The notes under the pieces are model-generated. The model ran no database searches, was not told where the DNA came from, and saw nothing but the letters and a program-made list of their open reading frames with translations. Made by a program: the position numbers and the translations under genes. Source: Adiantum capillus-veneris (taxonomy: Eukaryota; Streptophyta; Polypodiopsida; Polypodiales; Pteridaceae). From it: a DNA stretch of 64,000 bases. Location of the stretch: contig CM043971.1 of the NCBI GenBank assembly GCA_014529385.2, positions 25,766,769-25,830,768 of the forward strand, read 5' to 3'. Below, piece after piece: positions 22,962-32,518 of this stretch (within the stretch, counting starts at the first letter, position 1; the number at the start of each line of letters is the position of its first letter).

Positions 22962-23464
22962 TGAAATCATAGTTGTATCATGACCAGCATTACGTCGTTC
23001 TTGACGTTGAGAGTATTCAATTAAAGACATGCAGGCTTGGTCAAAATCAAGACCATCTTTATTAGAGAGAATAGTAACAATGTTATCATAAGAGGAGTCC
23101 TTCACCGTATCAAGGAGAAGTGTAATCATTTGCTTTTGTTGATTAATAATAGATTTGAAAGACTCAATATGTGTCGTCATAGCAGTATCAACTTCATATT
23201 GTAGTTTGTTAAGTAACCCTCTCAAATAAAGTATTTCTGTAACAGATTTCTTTTGAAAGTTTGCAATAAGGTATTTCCATATGTGGTGAGAAGTAGGCAG
23301 CTCATACATATCAAGCAAAAGAGAATCACTAAGAGCAGAAAGAATATACCGACGAGCTACTTTATCACGTCGTTGACAATCCATATACGCAACATTCCAG
23401 TCTTCAAATATATGTCCTTCAGTGATAAGCGCGTTATCATGATCCGTATCAATAGGCTGAGGTG
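22962..23464 (-). pseudogene. B gag central part (downstream of insertion D)
   Basis: Copia UBN2-type gag: KVARRYILSALSDSLLLDM, HHIWKYLIANFQKKS, EILYLRGLLNKLQYE and SIINQQKQMITLLLDTV segments. On its N-terminal side the frame reaches the AGGTG duplication of element D at 23460-23464, and upstream residues in the same open frame come from D's LTR, not gag. Confidence 0.9.
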
Positions 23465-23599
23465 TGTTGAGAGAGACAGAGAGCACAGAAATAGAACCCC
23501 AAAGTGTGTAGAATACACACATGAGATGTTGTATATATAGAGGGGACCTGGGTGCCATATATAGAGAAGCCATGAGTAGCTTTACATATAAGCTCAACA
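23465..23599 (-). repeat. D left LTR (135 bp, minus orientation)
   Basis: Plus strand TGTTGAGAGAGACAG...AAGCTCAACA. The U3 side faces inward, next to the purine tract CCCCCGCTCAAA (23598-23610). Confidence 0.93.
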
Positions 23600-23610
23600 C
23601 CCCCGCTCAA

Positions 23611-24289
23611 ATAAGGGTCCCTAACTGTGGATGAAAAAACCCTTGGGGGATCAAGGGAAAAACCCACTGCTCTATATACACCCACCGTTATATTATAAAA
23701 ATCATTGAATATACAAATGTTTATGAGGAGCTACATCACTCCTTTTACAATGAATTACATCACTCCTTTTACAATGAATTACATCACTCCTATCCTATCA
23801 AATACAATAATGAATACAAAGGTTCAGTAAAGAGGTGTAAAGGCTATCGTTTAGCTCGTAATCTGAAGTGTCTCCGTGAATCTGTTGTGTAGCTTGTCAT
23901 CACTATCGCATCACCAAACATGTCTTCATGTTGTCATCAATATGGCATCACCAAACATGTCTTCATAAATCTTTTATTGTCACCAAGTTTGTCTTCATGA
24001 AATCAATTCTTTGATGAATCCTACATAGATCATAGACTCAAAAAACATAGTCATAAAAAATATAAGCATCGTTAGTGAAATAATTACGTTCACAATGCCA
24101 TAAGAGATGGTTCGCGACGCCACTCTTTTGACAACATATATACGCACGACAACATATGTGGACATAAAGTATGAACATAAAAAGTACAAGATGCATGATA
24201 CGTGATGCAAATGACATATGTATATACTACATAAAATGACATTTATCAACGTAGTGATATCAATGAGTATCATCAAAGTATTAACACAA
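23611..24289 (-). other. D internal non-coding region
   Basis: The first 75 or so bases are the PPT-proximal block conserved with B and C. A small direct repeat ACATCACTCCTTTTACAATGA follows (about 23732 and 23757), then AT-rich sequence without coding motifs. Confidence 0.7.
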
Positions 24290-24780
24290 TATCATCATTG
24301 TATCAATAAAAATAAATAAATCATCATGGTATCAACGAAACAACATCATGGTTTCAACGAGAATAACCATGGTATCAATGAAACATCATCATGGTATCAA
24401 CGAAAATCACCATGGAATTAACAAAATATCATCATGGCATCACGGAGAATAACCATGGTATCAACGAAAACAACATCATGGTATCACCGAGAATAACCAT
24501 GGTATCAACGAAACATCATCATAGTATCAACGAAAATCACCATGGAATCAACGAAATATCATCATGGCATCACCGAGAATAACCATGGTATCAACGAAAT
24601 ATCATCATGGCAAGACCAAGAATAACCATGGTATCAGTGAAATATCATCATGGCAACACCGAGAATAACCATGGTATCAATGAAATATCATCATGGTATC
24701 AACGAAAATCATCATGACCAAAGTACTAACAAAACATCATCATGGTACCATCAAAATCACTATGGTATCAACGAGAAATT
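24290..24780 (+). repeat. ATCATGGTATCAACG-type tandem array in D
   Basis: About 16 units of roughly 30 bases alternate as (ATCATGGTATCAACGAAA)(ATAACCATGGTATCA...), giving a 60-bp higher-order pattern. The same CCATGG/ATCATGG words occur in reverse sense in the array of C. Confidence 0.9.
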
Positions 24781-25019
24781 ATCAATAAAACGACATAAAC
24801 TATATCTCTAGAAGAATAATTATATGAGAATCAATGAACGAGTATATCATATAACAAAAGATCATGTACCAACAGTAGCTCGATAGAATTTGGACGATCA
24901 TCAACAATTCGAACGATATGTAACTGGCTTCTGCAGCAAAGTTACATCAGTAACAAATATATGATTGATGAAGAAAAAATATAATTGAAAAGTTTTAAAT
25001 TATGAGAAAAATCAAAAGA

Positions 25020-25891
25020 AAAAAGTAAAATTTAGCTTTTCAAACATGGACGCAGTCTGCAAACAATAACTCAAAATCGGTGCAGAATTTAGAGAAACTT
25101 TCTTCTGCAAAGTTGTAGACCTCATCGATTCCGATGGCTCAAGCGAATAGATTTGCCAACGACAACTAAAAATCAAGACAGAGTTTGGAAAAAAAAAACT
25201 TCTACCAAGTTATATACCATATCAATTCCAAAGCCAACAGCGGCTAGTTTCTGCAAAATCGTTGTCAATCAGGAGAAAAATCAAAAACAAAAAGCGAAGT
25301 TGCTTTTCAGGCATGTACGTAGTTTGCGAACGATAACTCAAAATCGGTGCAGAATTTGAAAAAAAAACTTTCTTCTGCAAAGTTGTAGACCACATCGATT
25401 TCGGTGCCTCACGTGGGTAGTTTCTGCAAAATCGTTGTCAATCAGGAGAAAAATAAAAAACAAAAAGCGAAGTTGCTTTTCAGGCATGTACGCAGTCTGC
25501 GAACGATAACTCAAAATCGGTGCAGAATTTGAAAAAACTTTCTTCTGCAAAGTTGTAGACCACATCGATTTCGATGCCTTCGATGGGTAGTTTCTGCAAA
25601 ATCGTTTTCAATTAGTCAAAAAATAAAAAACAAAAAGCAAAAGTTGCTTTTCAGATATATACACAGTCCGCGAACGATAACTCAAAATCAGTGCACAATT
25701 TGGAAAACATTTCTTCTGCCAAGTTGTAGACCACATCAATTACAATACTGGTGACGGCTAGTTTTTGCAAAATCACAATTAAGAGAAAAATCAAAAACAT
25801 AAAACGAAAGTTGCTTTTCAGGTATGTACGCAGTCTATGAACAATAACTAAAAATTGGTGCAGAATTTGAAAAAAAAACTTTCTTCTTCGT
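25020..25891 (+). repeat. About 170-bp tandem array in D
   Basis: Copies start with GTTGCTTTTCAG at 25299, 25472, 25643 and 25810 (periods 173, 171, 167). A more diverged copy precedes them from about 25030. Each unit contains CTCAAAATCGGTGCAGAATTTG and AACTTTCTTCTGCAAAGTTG variants. The last copy is cut off where the right LTR is joined. Confidence 0.92.
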
Positions 25892-26017
25892 GTGAAGCTA
25901 CTCAATATATGGGTTCTCTATATATGGCACCCAGGTCCCCTCTATATATACAACATCTCATGTGTGTATTCTACACACTTTGGGGTTCTATTTCTGTGCT
26001 CTCTCTCTCTCTCAACA
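25892..26017 (+). repeat. D right LTR copy (126 bp, plus orientation, U3-truncated)
   Basis: Begins within the LTR at GTGAAGCTACTCA, directly joined to the 170-bp array, and ends CTCTCTCAACA at 26017. It is nearly identical to the reverse complement of 23465-23575, except for a replacement of a few bases near its truncated start. Confidence 0.9.
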
Positions 26018-26176
26018 AGGTGGACAAACACGATTTCCAAGGACAACATCAAAGAGTTCATCGCCTTCAAGAATTAACAACATCTTTGCTTTCCACCCTG
26101 GAAATCCTTGGCCTTGGAAAGGGAGAACAGAACGCTGTCCAGAAGGAAATCCGTTGACGAGAATAGTCATAGCCAT
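26018..26176 (-). pseudogene. B gag N-terminal part (upstream of insertion D)
   Basis: On the minus strand the likely gag start is the ATG at 26176 (MAMTILVNGFPSG). It is followed by the conserved copia gag opening (FPGWKAKMLLILEGDELFDVV, a W-K/x-x-M-x-x-L...L-W/F-D-V-V pattern). It reaches the D insertion after about 53 codons. The leader from 26177 to 26852 is non-coding. Confidence 0.82.
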
Positions 26177-26852
26177 ATCTGGTTGCGAGAAGACATATAA
26201 GATAAGATCGCAGAATTTGCACACCATATATGGTGAAGACTGCAATTGAAAACGCGAGAAATATGACGACTGTGTTTTATCAACGATAAACGCAAGAAGG
26301 ATGCTCAATACACGTCCAAAGATGTGAGAGATGTCATTCAAAAAAGCAGGGAAAAGGAGATGTCAATAATAAAAGAGTCCTCAAAATAGAGTGATGTGAG
26401 AGCGAGATTGATCGTGGCCACAATATGAATAAGGTTAAATTTTCTCGAAAAAGTTAACGCCAAAATTAGAAAAACGATCGCGGACGCTTCACGAAGATGC
26501 ACGACGAAGAAAGCTGCGTCAAGCTCAATTTGCAGTAAAAACAGCATAACAAAGTGCCATTGCGCTACGCTCCATTGCGATTTTCCCGTTTCTCCAAATT
26601 TTGAGCAGAAGACCCCCGAAAATTGAGATGAAGTTTAGGGTGTCATCAACAAGAAAACGTAATCAACGATTAGATTGATTAGCAATAAACACCACACAAA
26701 ACAATAATCATATTCTTCTTAACACAAAATAACCACAGTTAACAAGAATCAACGCTCAAAACTAAAATTTGTAGCAATTTTGAAACTTACATGCGAACCG
26801 CATACACATACTATTTTGTCCCCATGAATTGAATCGGCGCGTGATCGTTACC

Positions 26853-26864
26853 GCTCTGATACAA
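26853..26864 (-). promoter_or_regulatory. B primer binding site (initiator-Met tRNA)
   Basis: Minus strand TTGTATCAGAGC directly after the 5' LTR. One mismatch to the standard TGGTATCAGAGC. Confidence 0.88.
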
Positions 26865-27007
26865 TGTTTAGATGTAGAGAGAAGGAGAGAGAGACGAGAC
26901 AAGAGACACACTATGTACGCTCCCAAAGACTGATTCATATTGAGGACAAGATACAAATATATATGTGAAACTAAGTTGAGTAGAGTGAGCCATATATAGC
27001 TCCAACA
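26865..27007 (-). repeat. B 5' LTR (143 bp)
   Basis: Partner of 19062-19204 with about 7 substitutions. Right TSD GAAGC at 27008-27012. Confidence 0.95.
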
Positions 27008-27255
27008 GAAGCTACTCAAAGATATTGAAGAATTTGCATCAATTCAATTGTATACATAAGGTTAATAAACTTTCAAAGATTCTTGAAAGAACACATTGTA
27101 TATTATGGAGTGATGTACGTAGCTCTTGGAAAATGAATTTTGAAAACTTTGATAGTTGTTAATATAACAGTACATGTATATGGTGTGGTGGGCTTTTCCC
27201 TTGTTCCCCCAAGGGTTTTTTCATCCACAGTTGGGGACTCCTATTTGAGTGGGGG
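27008..27255 (+). other. C internal region, right part with PPT-proximal block
   Basis: Continuation of C after B. Bases 27180-27255 are the conserved block: on the minus strand CCCCCACTCAAATAG, then GTGGATGAAAAAACCCTTGG and an ACAAGGGAAAAG-like segment, matching D at 23598-23680 and B at 19204-19285. Confidence 0.85.
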
Positions 27256-27416
27256 TGTTGGAGCTATATATACCAACCCCTGTGCTATATATAGGTAGGA
27301 GTCTCCATTATATATGTGTACTCAGTGTGTGCTCTCCACACACTTTGGGGCTTGTACATGTTGGTGTCGTCTCTCTCTCCTCTCGTATACATGCGCTCTA
27401 TCCCTCCAATTCAACA
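27256..27416 (+). repeat. C 3' LTR (161 bp)
   Basis: Preceded by TTTGAGTGGGGG. Differs from the 5' LTR at about 11 of 161 positions. Right TSD TCTAG at 27417-27421. Confidence 0.95.
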
Positions 27417-27421
27417 TCTAG

Positions 27422-30010
27422 ATGGTTTAAAACCTTTATAACCTTGACCAATTATTAATCTTTTAATGTTTCTCAAAGACTCCATCAGGCTATGCCTCCA
27501 ATGGTGAGGAGTTTCTTCATAACAAGCTTTAATATCATATGTATGGATAGACTAAATTAGTTTAGGAAGGTTTATCAAAGCTTCATACTGGTTGTTAATG
27601 ATTGAGTATGCGTTTGTATTAACATGTGAGAATGTTTGAAAGTTCTCGATATATTCAATAAGCCCCTTAGATAAACCATGTAAAAACTTACTGATCATAC
27701 TAGCAATAGGGGAGAAAACACAATCATGGGCATTTGTTATCCAATGAAACTATGATTTGTGAATTCTATAATTTCCCATAACGTAGGGAAGACCTCTATC
27801 AGGAGAAGGTATAACATTAAACTACTTGCATCGTGAATTAATGAGTGAGACGATGGTGTTATTGCATTCGCATATAGGCATGAATTCTAAAGAATTCAAT
27901 CTATTCTTTGCATGAAATCTAATGACTCGTTTACAAATAAAGATAGGAGTTTGGGCCGATTTGTCCAAACCACATATAAAAATGTGTTTTTGGATAAATT
28001 CTATTTTGTCTAAGATCTCTTTTTCCATGAAAAAGGGAATTTGGTTATGCCTATAGTTTGGGAAGATGGATTGGAAGGTTTTTTCTAGTCTTCCTTCAAT
28101 TAAGTGAAAGTGAGATGGTGTAGTACAATGCATATTTAATAAAAATGGCATAATTTTCCCCAACCCTTCTTGAGCTCGGCTTTAACTAAATGCAAATGTA
28201 CAGGGACAAGAGGGATATGGTTGAAGCCTTTGGATACATTATCCCTTAATGTGTGGTGTCTTATGAACATTGGCTGAGTAGTAAGAACATGCTCACCAAG
28301 ATGGTCAAAAGTTTCCAGGATTTTTTTTAATCGTTTTTAGGTATGGAAAACACAAGGTTTACTAAGATCAAAAGGCTCAGCAAAGGTGTCAAAGGGTCTG
28401 TATAAATATTGGCCAATATTGTTCGTGTATTTCTATCCAAACTTAATGGGAGAGTGCTCAAGATTATTTTTTATTCCAATATCCTTTAACAATTCATCAA
28501 AAAATGTGTGAGGGTGTACAAAATCTATAAATTTATTAGTGAATATTAGGTGAATAAACCGATGTCTATATTTTTTACTTTGTATTATTAGGTCTAGTAA
28601 TTAAATGTTATACCTTGTCATATGTATTGTATTCTACCATTATTGGAGTTTCTCCAAAATCCTGAGCTCCACGAAATTGTGGAGGTTGTTGTTTTGATGA
28701 TGATGCCGTATTTCTTAGTGTGCTAGAAATATGCTTCAGTTGTTCCCTATTTCTAGAGAACTTGAAAATTGTGTCGATGGTCAAACCAATTGGGTGATGT
28801 TGAACTCAAGAGAGGAATGAAGTCCCTGGTGATATAATACTAAACCTTTTGTTGCATCAGTCAAATGTTTATGAGGAGCGTAAAAAACCACTATCGCATG
28901 TCAAACTTCAATGGGAAAGGATGTTACCCATCCAATAAAATCGTATACTTGTGCGGGCCCAAAGGAATAAGAAAAGAACTTTGAAAGATTTTGAAATACA
29001 AACCAAAGAAGGTGATCAAACCATATGATCGTTGCTGGGTAGCTTCAACCGGGGTTCTTCTTACAAGTACACTTGATGAATGGTCTGTATGTGTTCCAAC
29101 AAACCTTTAAGAACTTCCAAATTTCATTTTCTTTCTCATTGAGTGATAGTCTCTTTGTACGGGATACCATGGAAGGGTTAGAGCACTTTTTATTGTCAAT
29201 GTCCAACATTTTCATATGTTTTAGTGTAAAAGGTTTATCCAGTGATAGTAGAGGCTTTCATTGAAGTGCCGATGTTTTGCATTGTTCTACCACATTAGGC
29301 GACAAACTACAAAGCAAAGCTAAAGAATCAATTGTAAACATAGCACATTGATTCAGTATCTCAAAATCCCAGAGTTTGTTTTTAAGACGAATAGCGTCAA
29401 GCTCAATTTGTCTGATTCAAGGGAGTAGTGGAATGACTTTAGAAAAATGTTTGGGCATAGACCTTTCAATTTTTTGACAAGAAGGGTCATTTGTTAGGCC
29501 TAGGGCCTCCTTTTCTTATCGATCTGAGAGCTCTATATCCAAAAGAGGACTCACAATCTCTTGAGACTGCCTAATTGCAAGAGGAAGGATAGGGAGATTA
29601 TTAATGAAATAGAGCTTATTAACTATGGAAGGTAGTGATGAGAAATAGAAGTCTAAATTTGAGCATTCTTGAGCATCAATAAAGAATAATGATAATAAAG
29701 AAGATCTTAGTGCATTAATTAGTTGTGCAATATCTTTTCTGGCAAGGGCTAAGAGTTTTAACCAATCATTAACAAAAGCTATTTTTAAAGTTGAAAGCTC
29801 TTGTTCCTGTATTGCCATTTTCTCATAGTCAAGCAGACTTTTATGAAAGCCAGTCCATTTGAAGCACGAGAGTAGGCATTGTGTACCAATAGGAGGAATA
29901 TGAATCCTTTTATCCTAAGTTGGAGTAACCAAACCATGTAAGAGATACAATCCAGCCAACCTAAAGGATGCTATGAGAGACAAAATTATAAATAATGTAG
30001 AATAAAGGCA
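27422..30010 (-). pseudogene. Penelope-like (PLE) reverse transcriptase gene, decayed
   Basis: A long minus-strand protein can be followed with few breaks from about 30010 to the C insertion: roughly 850 codons, about a dozen stops and at least two frameshifts (near 28780 and 28160). The N-terminal half includes KWTGFHKSLLDYEK, a CxC segment (KCTCKKN, near 29065) and VYDFIGWVTSFPIEV (28910-28948), which could be a relic GIY-YIG core. The second half has VHLHLVKAELKKG, FICGLDKSAQTPIF, then PYVMGNYRIHKSKFRWI and HTYDIKACYEETPHH (about 27500-27545), an RT motif-A pattern (h-D-I/x-x-x-C/L-Y-x-x-I/T-P). Motif B lies beyond C at 16370-16396. PLEs are the best fit. Another non-LTR RT class is possible. 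Confidence 0.5.
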
Positions 30011-31239
30011 AGTTCAATATATGGTAGTTGTCTGATGAAGGACAACTCGGGAAATAAAGAGAGAGAGATTAAATTTGATATCCCCTCTTAGAGAACCATA
30101 TATTGACACTTGACCAAAACAAACAAGACATAAAAGACAGTAGACACGATACAAATACAAAATAAACATAATCCAAAATTCTTTAATTTATGCTGGTAGG
30201 AGACTAATTGAGCCTCAGAATCCATGAAAGAATAGACCTATACCTATCACCATCCAACACATGCAGCCAGTTTAGCACATGGGCAATCTTGATGGGAAGG
30301 CAGGTATCTAAACACTCTATTTTGCTTGTTATTGTTGTCCCATAGCCTTCAACCCCTTCACTCTCCTTATACGCATTTTGAGGGAGTTTTTTCTTCTATT
30401 CTCTATCAAAAATGATCCGTTTTGTATTGGTATTTTCTACAATAGGCTTGTTTGGTATATTTTTCTCTATCATAGTTTCAATTGGGACGATGGTTTTTTC
30501 CGGTTTGATGAGGAGAAGTGGCTTTCACCCTCTTGAAAAGTCGTGTATGGCGGAAGGACGTGGCTTTCCATTGGAAAGGTAACATTGCTCGTGAATTTTT
30601 GGGCTCGCATTCTCAAAGGAGAGTAAATCCCCCTTAAGTGGGCTTATGATAGAAAGCACCATACCCTGTAGTATAATTGCATAAACCAATTATTTTCTAT
30701 TAGTGGTCTATGCTAGAATAATAAACTTATAAGAATAGCTGGAGACAAATAAGGAGGGAAGCAACATTTACGTATCGAACTTACATGTGAAACTAGAAGA
30801 CCCACCCCACATGTAGAAAGAGTGAGATCTTCGAGAGAGTATAGAGAGAAAGAAAAATAGAGAGAGAGGGGAAAGAAAAACCAACTTTGGGGTCATAAAA
30901 TCTGTAGGTGATTTTTTCAGAGGATAAGATGTATATTACCTTCTACTCTAGAAGTACTTTATTTTACCAAATTTTGGCGGAGTGTTGTTTGTAAGTAGAC
31001 CCTTTTTTCAAAAAGTAAACAGGTTCTCCTTCTTTAGGAGCCTTACATGAGGATTTAAATGATAAACCCTAGCGGATGAAGAGAAAACTCAAGAGAAATA
31101 TCAACAATACCCTGGAAATTTTACAAAATAGAATATAGGGGAAAGATCAGTATGTCTAGATGGACAACTAGGTTGACATGATTATTCAAAAAATTCAATG
31201 TGACCTCAAGATGCTCAAGTTCTTGAGGAAATGGGTCAG
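30011..31239. other. No gene seen
   Basis: AT-rich sequence with (GA)-rich patches near 30057-30070 and 30820-30870. No frame with recognisable protein. It may be the 5' flank of the PLE-like gene. Confidence 0.4.
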
Positions 31240-31442
31240 TGCATGAATAATGATATAAATTTTAGTCTACATAGGAATCTCTAGACGATGGCTATGAGGA
31301 GAGCATTAGAACACATAAAGAAGTTGAGATGATGGATAAAGGTAAAGGATGAGTCCCAAAATAGCTACCTCTAGATGATTAAGAGGTGGAGGAATGGAAT
31401 CTAGGAATGAACGAGAAATCTAGAATGATACATATTAATAAG
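31240..31442 (+). pseudogene. I: gypsy pol segment upstream of RT, left of element A
   Basis: Stop-interrupted frame with DDGYEESI, KEVEMMDKGKG, VEEWNLGMNEKSRMIHINK. The last codons run straight into HLKPKIKEKTKELFQ at 46289 once element A and one copy of its target duplication are removed. This is the segment that precedes the RT in many plant Ty3 elements (a K-S/x-x-I-x-I-S/N-K-x-L pattern). Confidence 0.6.
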
Positions 31443-31670
31443 TGCTGGAATTAGGGTTGCAGAGAAACGCACACAGCTTGGAGAAGATGAAGGAAGCTCA
31501 AGGAGCACAATGGAGAGTGTATTACTTAGTGTGCATTGGAAAGATAGATAGCCCTAGAGTGATGGGCATATATACAATGCACGGGGGAAAAAACCTCCTA
31601 AAGAGGGGAAAAATGCTTTGACGGTCCTAGTGTGTTCACACACATCACTACCACATATATATGGTAACCA
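31443..31670 (-). repeat. A 3' LTR (228 bp)
   Basis: Plus strand TGCTGGAATTAGGG...TATATGGTAACCA. Preceded on the minus strand by the purine tract CCAGGGGGATT (31671-31682). Confidence 0.93.
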
Positions 31671-31744
31671 ATCCCCCCTGGAGTGATGCAGTGAACGAGA
31701 GTTGGCACATGAGTAAAGGGCAATTTCATGCCCTAAGGACATGA

Positions 31745-32300
31745 TCAGTCCACAAAGGGGAGTAAGCCCAAAGCTTTGCAGAAAATATCGAGCTTCTCAC
31801 AAGACAATGCCTTTGTGAAAAGATCTGCAAGGTTATCCTGTGTTGGCACATAAGCCAAGCTGATCTCTCCTGTAGAGAGCCTCTCCCTAACATAGTGGTA
31901 ATGCACCTCAATGTGCTTTGTGCGAGCATGAAAAATTGGGGTCCTCTGCAACTGCCAATGCGCTTTGATTGTTAGTGTAGATAGTGTTGGTAGTGTCCTG
32001 TCCAACACCCAAATCAGCCATAAGGCGTCTAAGTCATACACAGTCAACCGTAGCTGTGAAGACTACCTTGTACTCAGCCTCACAACTCGAAGTGTCCACA
32101 ATAGGTCACTTCTTGCTCAACCATGATATACATGAACTACCAAGCATGAAACAAAAACCATTTGTGGACACTCACGTGTCAAAACACCAACCCAATCTAC
32201 GTCCGAAAAATCATGTAAGTCTAGTGGCAATGATAAACCCTTGGGATAAAACAAGCCAAGATGTAAAGTGCCACTAAGGTAGCAAAAAATCCTCTTGATA
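31745..32300 (-). pseudogene. A RNase H
   Basis: The open part, 31745-32047, has TKHIEVHYHYVRERLSTG and DNLADLFTKAL, ending GLLPFVD and TGA exactly as in A1. The N-terminal half (32048-32300) is stop-rich but contains the reverse complement of the A1 region around its SWLSKKKAT box, with changes. Confidence 0.88.
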
Positions 32301-32518
32301 GCCTGTCAATGCTTAGACCCTGGGCTATGCATAAATTTGTTGACCTCTGAGATTGCAAATTGAATATCCGGCCTCGTATTGCATACATAAATGAGGCAAC
32401 CAATTTGGTAAAGAGTGACATCAGCAGGATCACCAGTGTCATGAAGACTCAGTTTCAAACCTATTTCCATAGGAGTAGCAATAGGTTTGCAATCCTCAAG
32501 TCCAAACATATATGGCAA
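32301..32518 (-). pseudogene. A reverse transcriptase, C-terminal piece
   Basis: Open frame FGLEDCKPIATPMEIGLKLS, then LYQIGCLIYVCNTRPDIQFAISEVNKFMH: the connection between copia RT and RNase H (usually YRQLVGSLxYL...RPDI). It joins the RT piece that stops at about 42252. Confidence 0.88.

Larger units (their letters stand above)
23465..26017 (-). mobile_element. D: non-autonomous LTR element with inverted terminal LTRs, inside B gag
   Basis: It is flanked by a perfect AGGTG duplication (23460-23464, 26018-26022), and the B gag frame resumes in phase across it. The left end is a complete 135-bp LTR in minus orientation followed by a purine tract. The right end is a 126-bp LTR copy in plus orientation lacking its first 16 or so bases. 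Both outer ends are therefore the same LTR terminus (...CTCTCAACA outward) instead of the normal direct repeat. About 103 alignable bases differ at one position, so it is the youngest layer. The interior has tandem arrays and no coding sequence or primer site. Confidence 0.85.
19062..27007 (-). mobile_element. B: Ty1/copia retrotransposon nested in C
   Basis: 143-bp LTRs (19062-19204 and 26865-27007) differ at about 7 positions and are flanked by a perfect GAAGC duplication (19057-19061, 27008-27012). The minus-strand order is 5' LTR, primer site, gag, zinc knuckle, protease, integrase, RT, RNase H, purine tract, 3' LTR, as in copia. Its gag is split by element D (23465-26017); without D it is about 5.4 kb. 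Stops and frameshifts lie in every domain and the polymerase motif reads YVND, so it is dead. Fewer LTR differences than C agree with insertion after C. Confidence 0.95.
16521..27416 (+). mobile_element. C: non-autonomous LTR retrotransposon, host of nested B and D
   Basis: Two 161-bp LTRs (16521-16681, 27256-27416) differ at about 11 positions. They are flanked by a perfect TCTAG duplication (16516-16520, 27417-27421). A perfect initiator-Met primer site follows the 5' LTR and a GAGTGGGGG purine tract precedes the 3' LTR. Without the nested copia B (19062-27007 plus one TSD) it is about 2.9 kb long. It has no gag or pol homology but carries a 63-bp tandem array. It needed enzymes from elsewhere; the PPT-proximal block it shares with B (see findings) points to a B-type donor. 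It split the PLE-like gene. Confidence 0.93.

Noticed and set aside
23449-23685. Gag of B beginning upstream of 23464
   Set aside because: Residues before the AGGTG duplication are translated from the LTR of element D, which inserted into gag. The true N-terminal part lies at 26018-26176.
24290-25891. CRISPR-like array
   Set aside because: Units are contiguous diverged tandem repeats without unique spacers of constant length, inside a plant LTR element.
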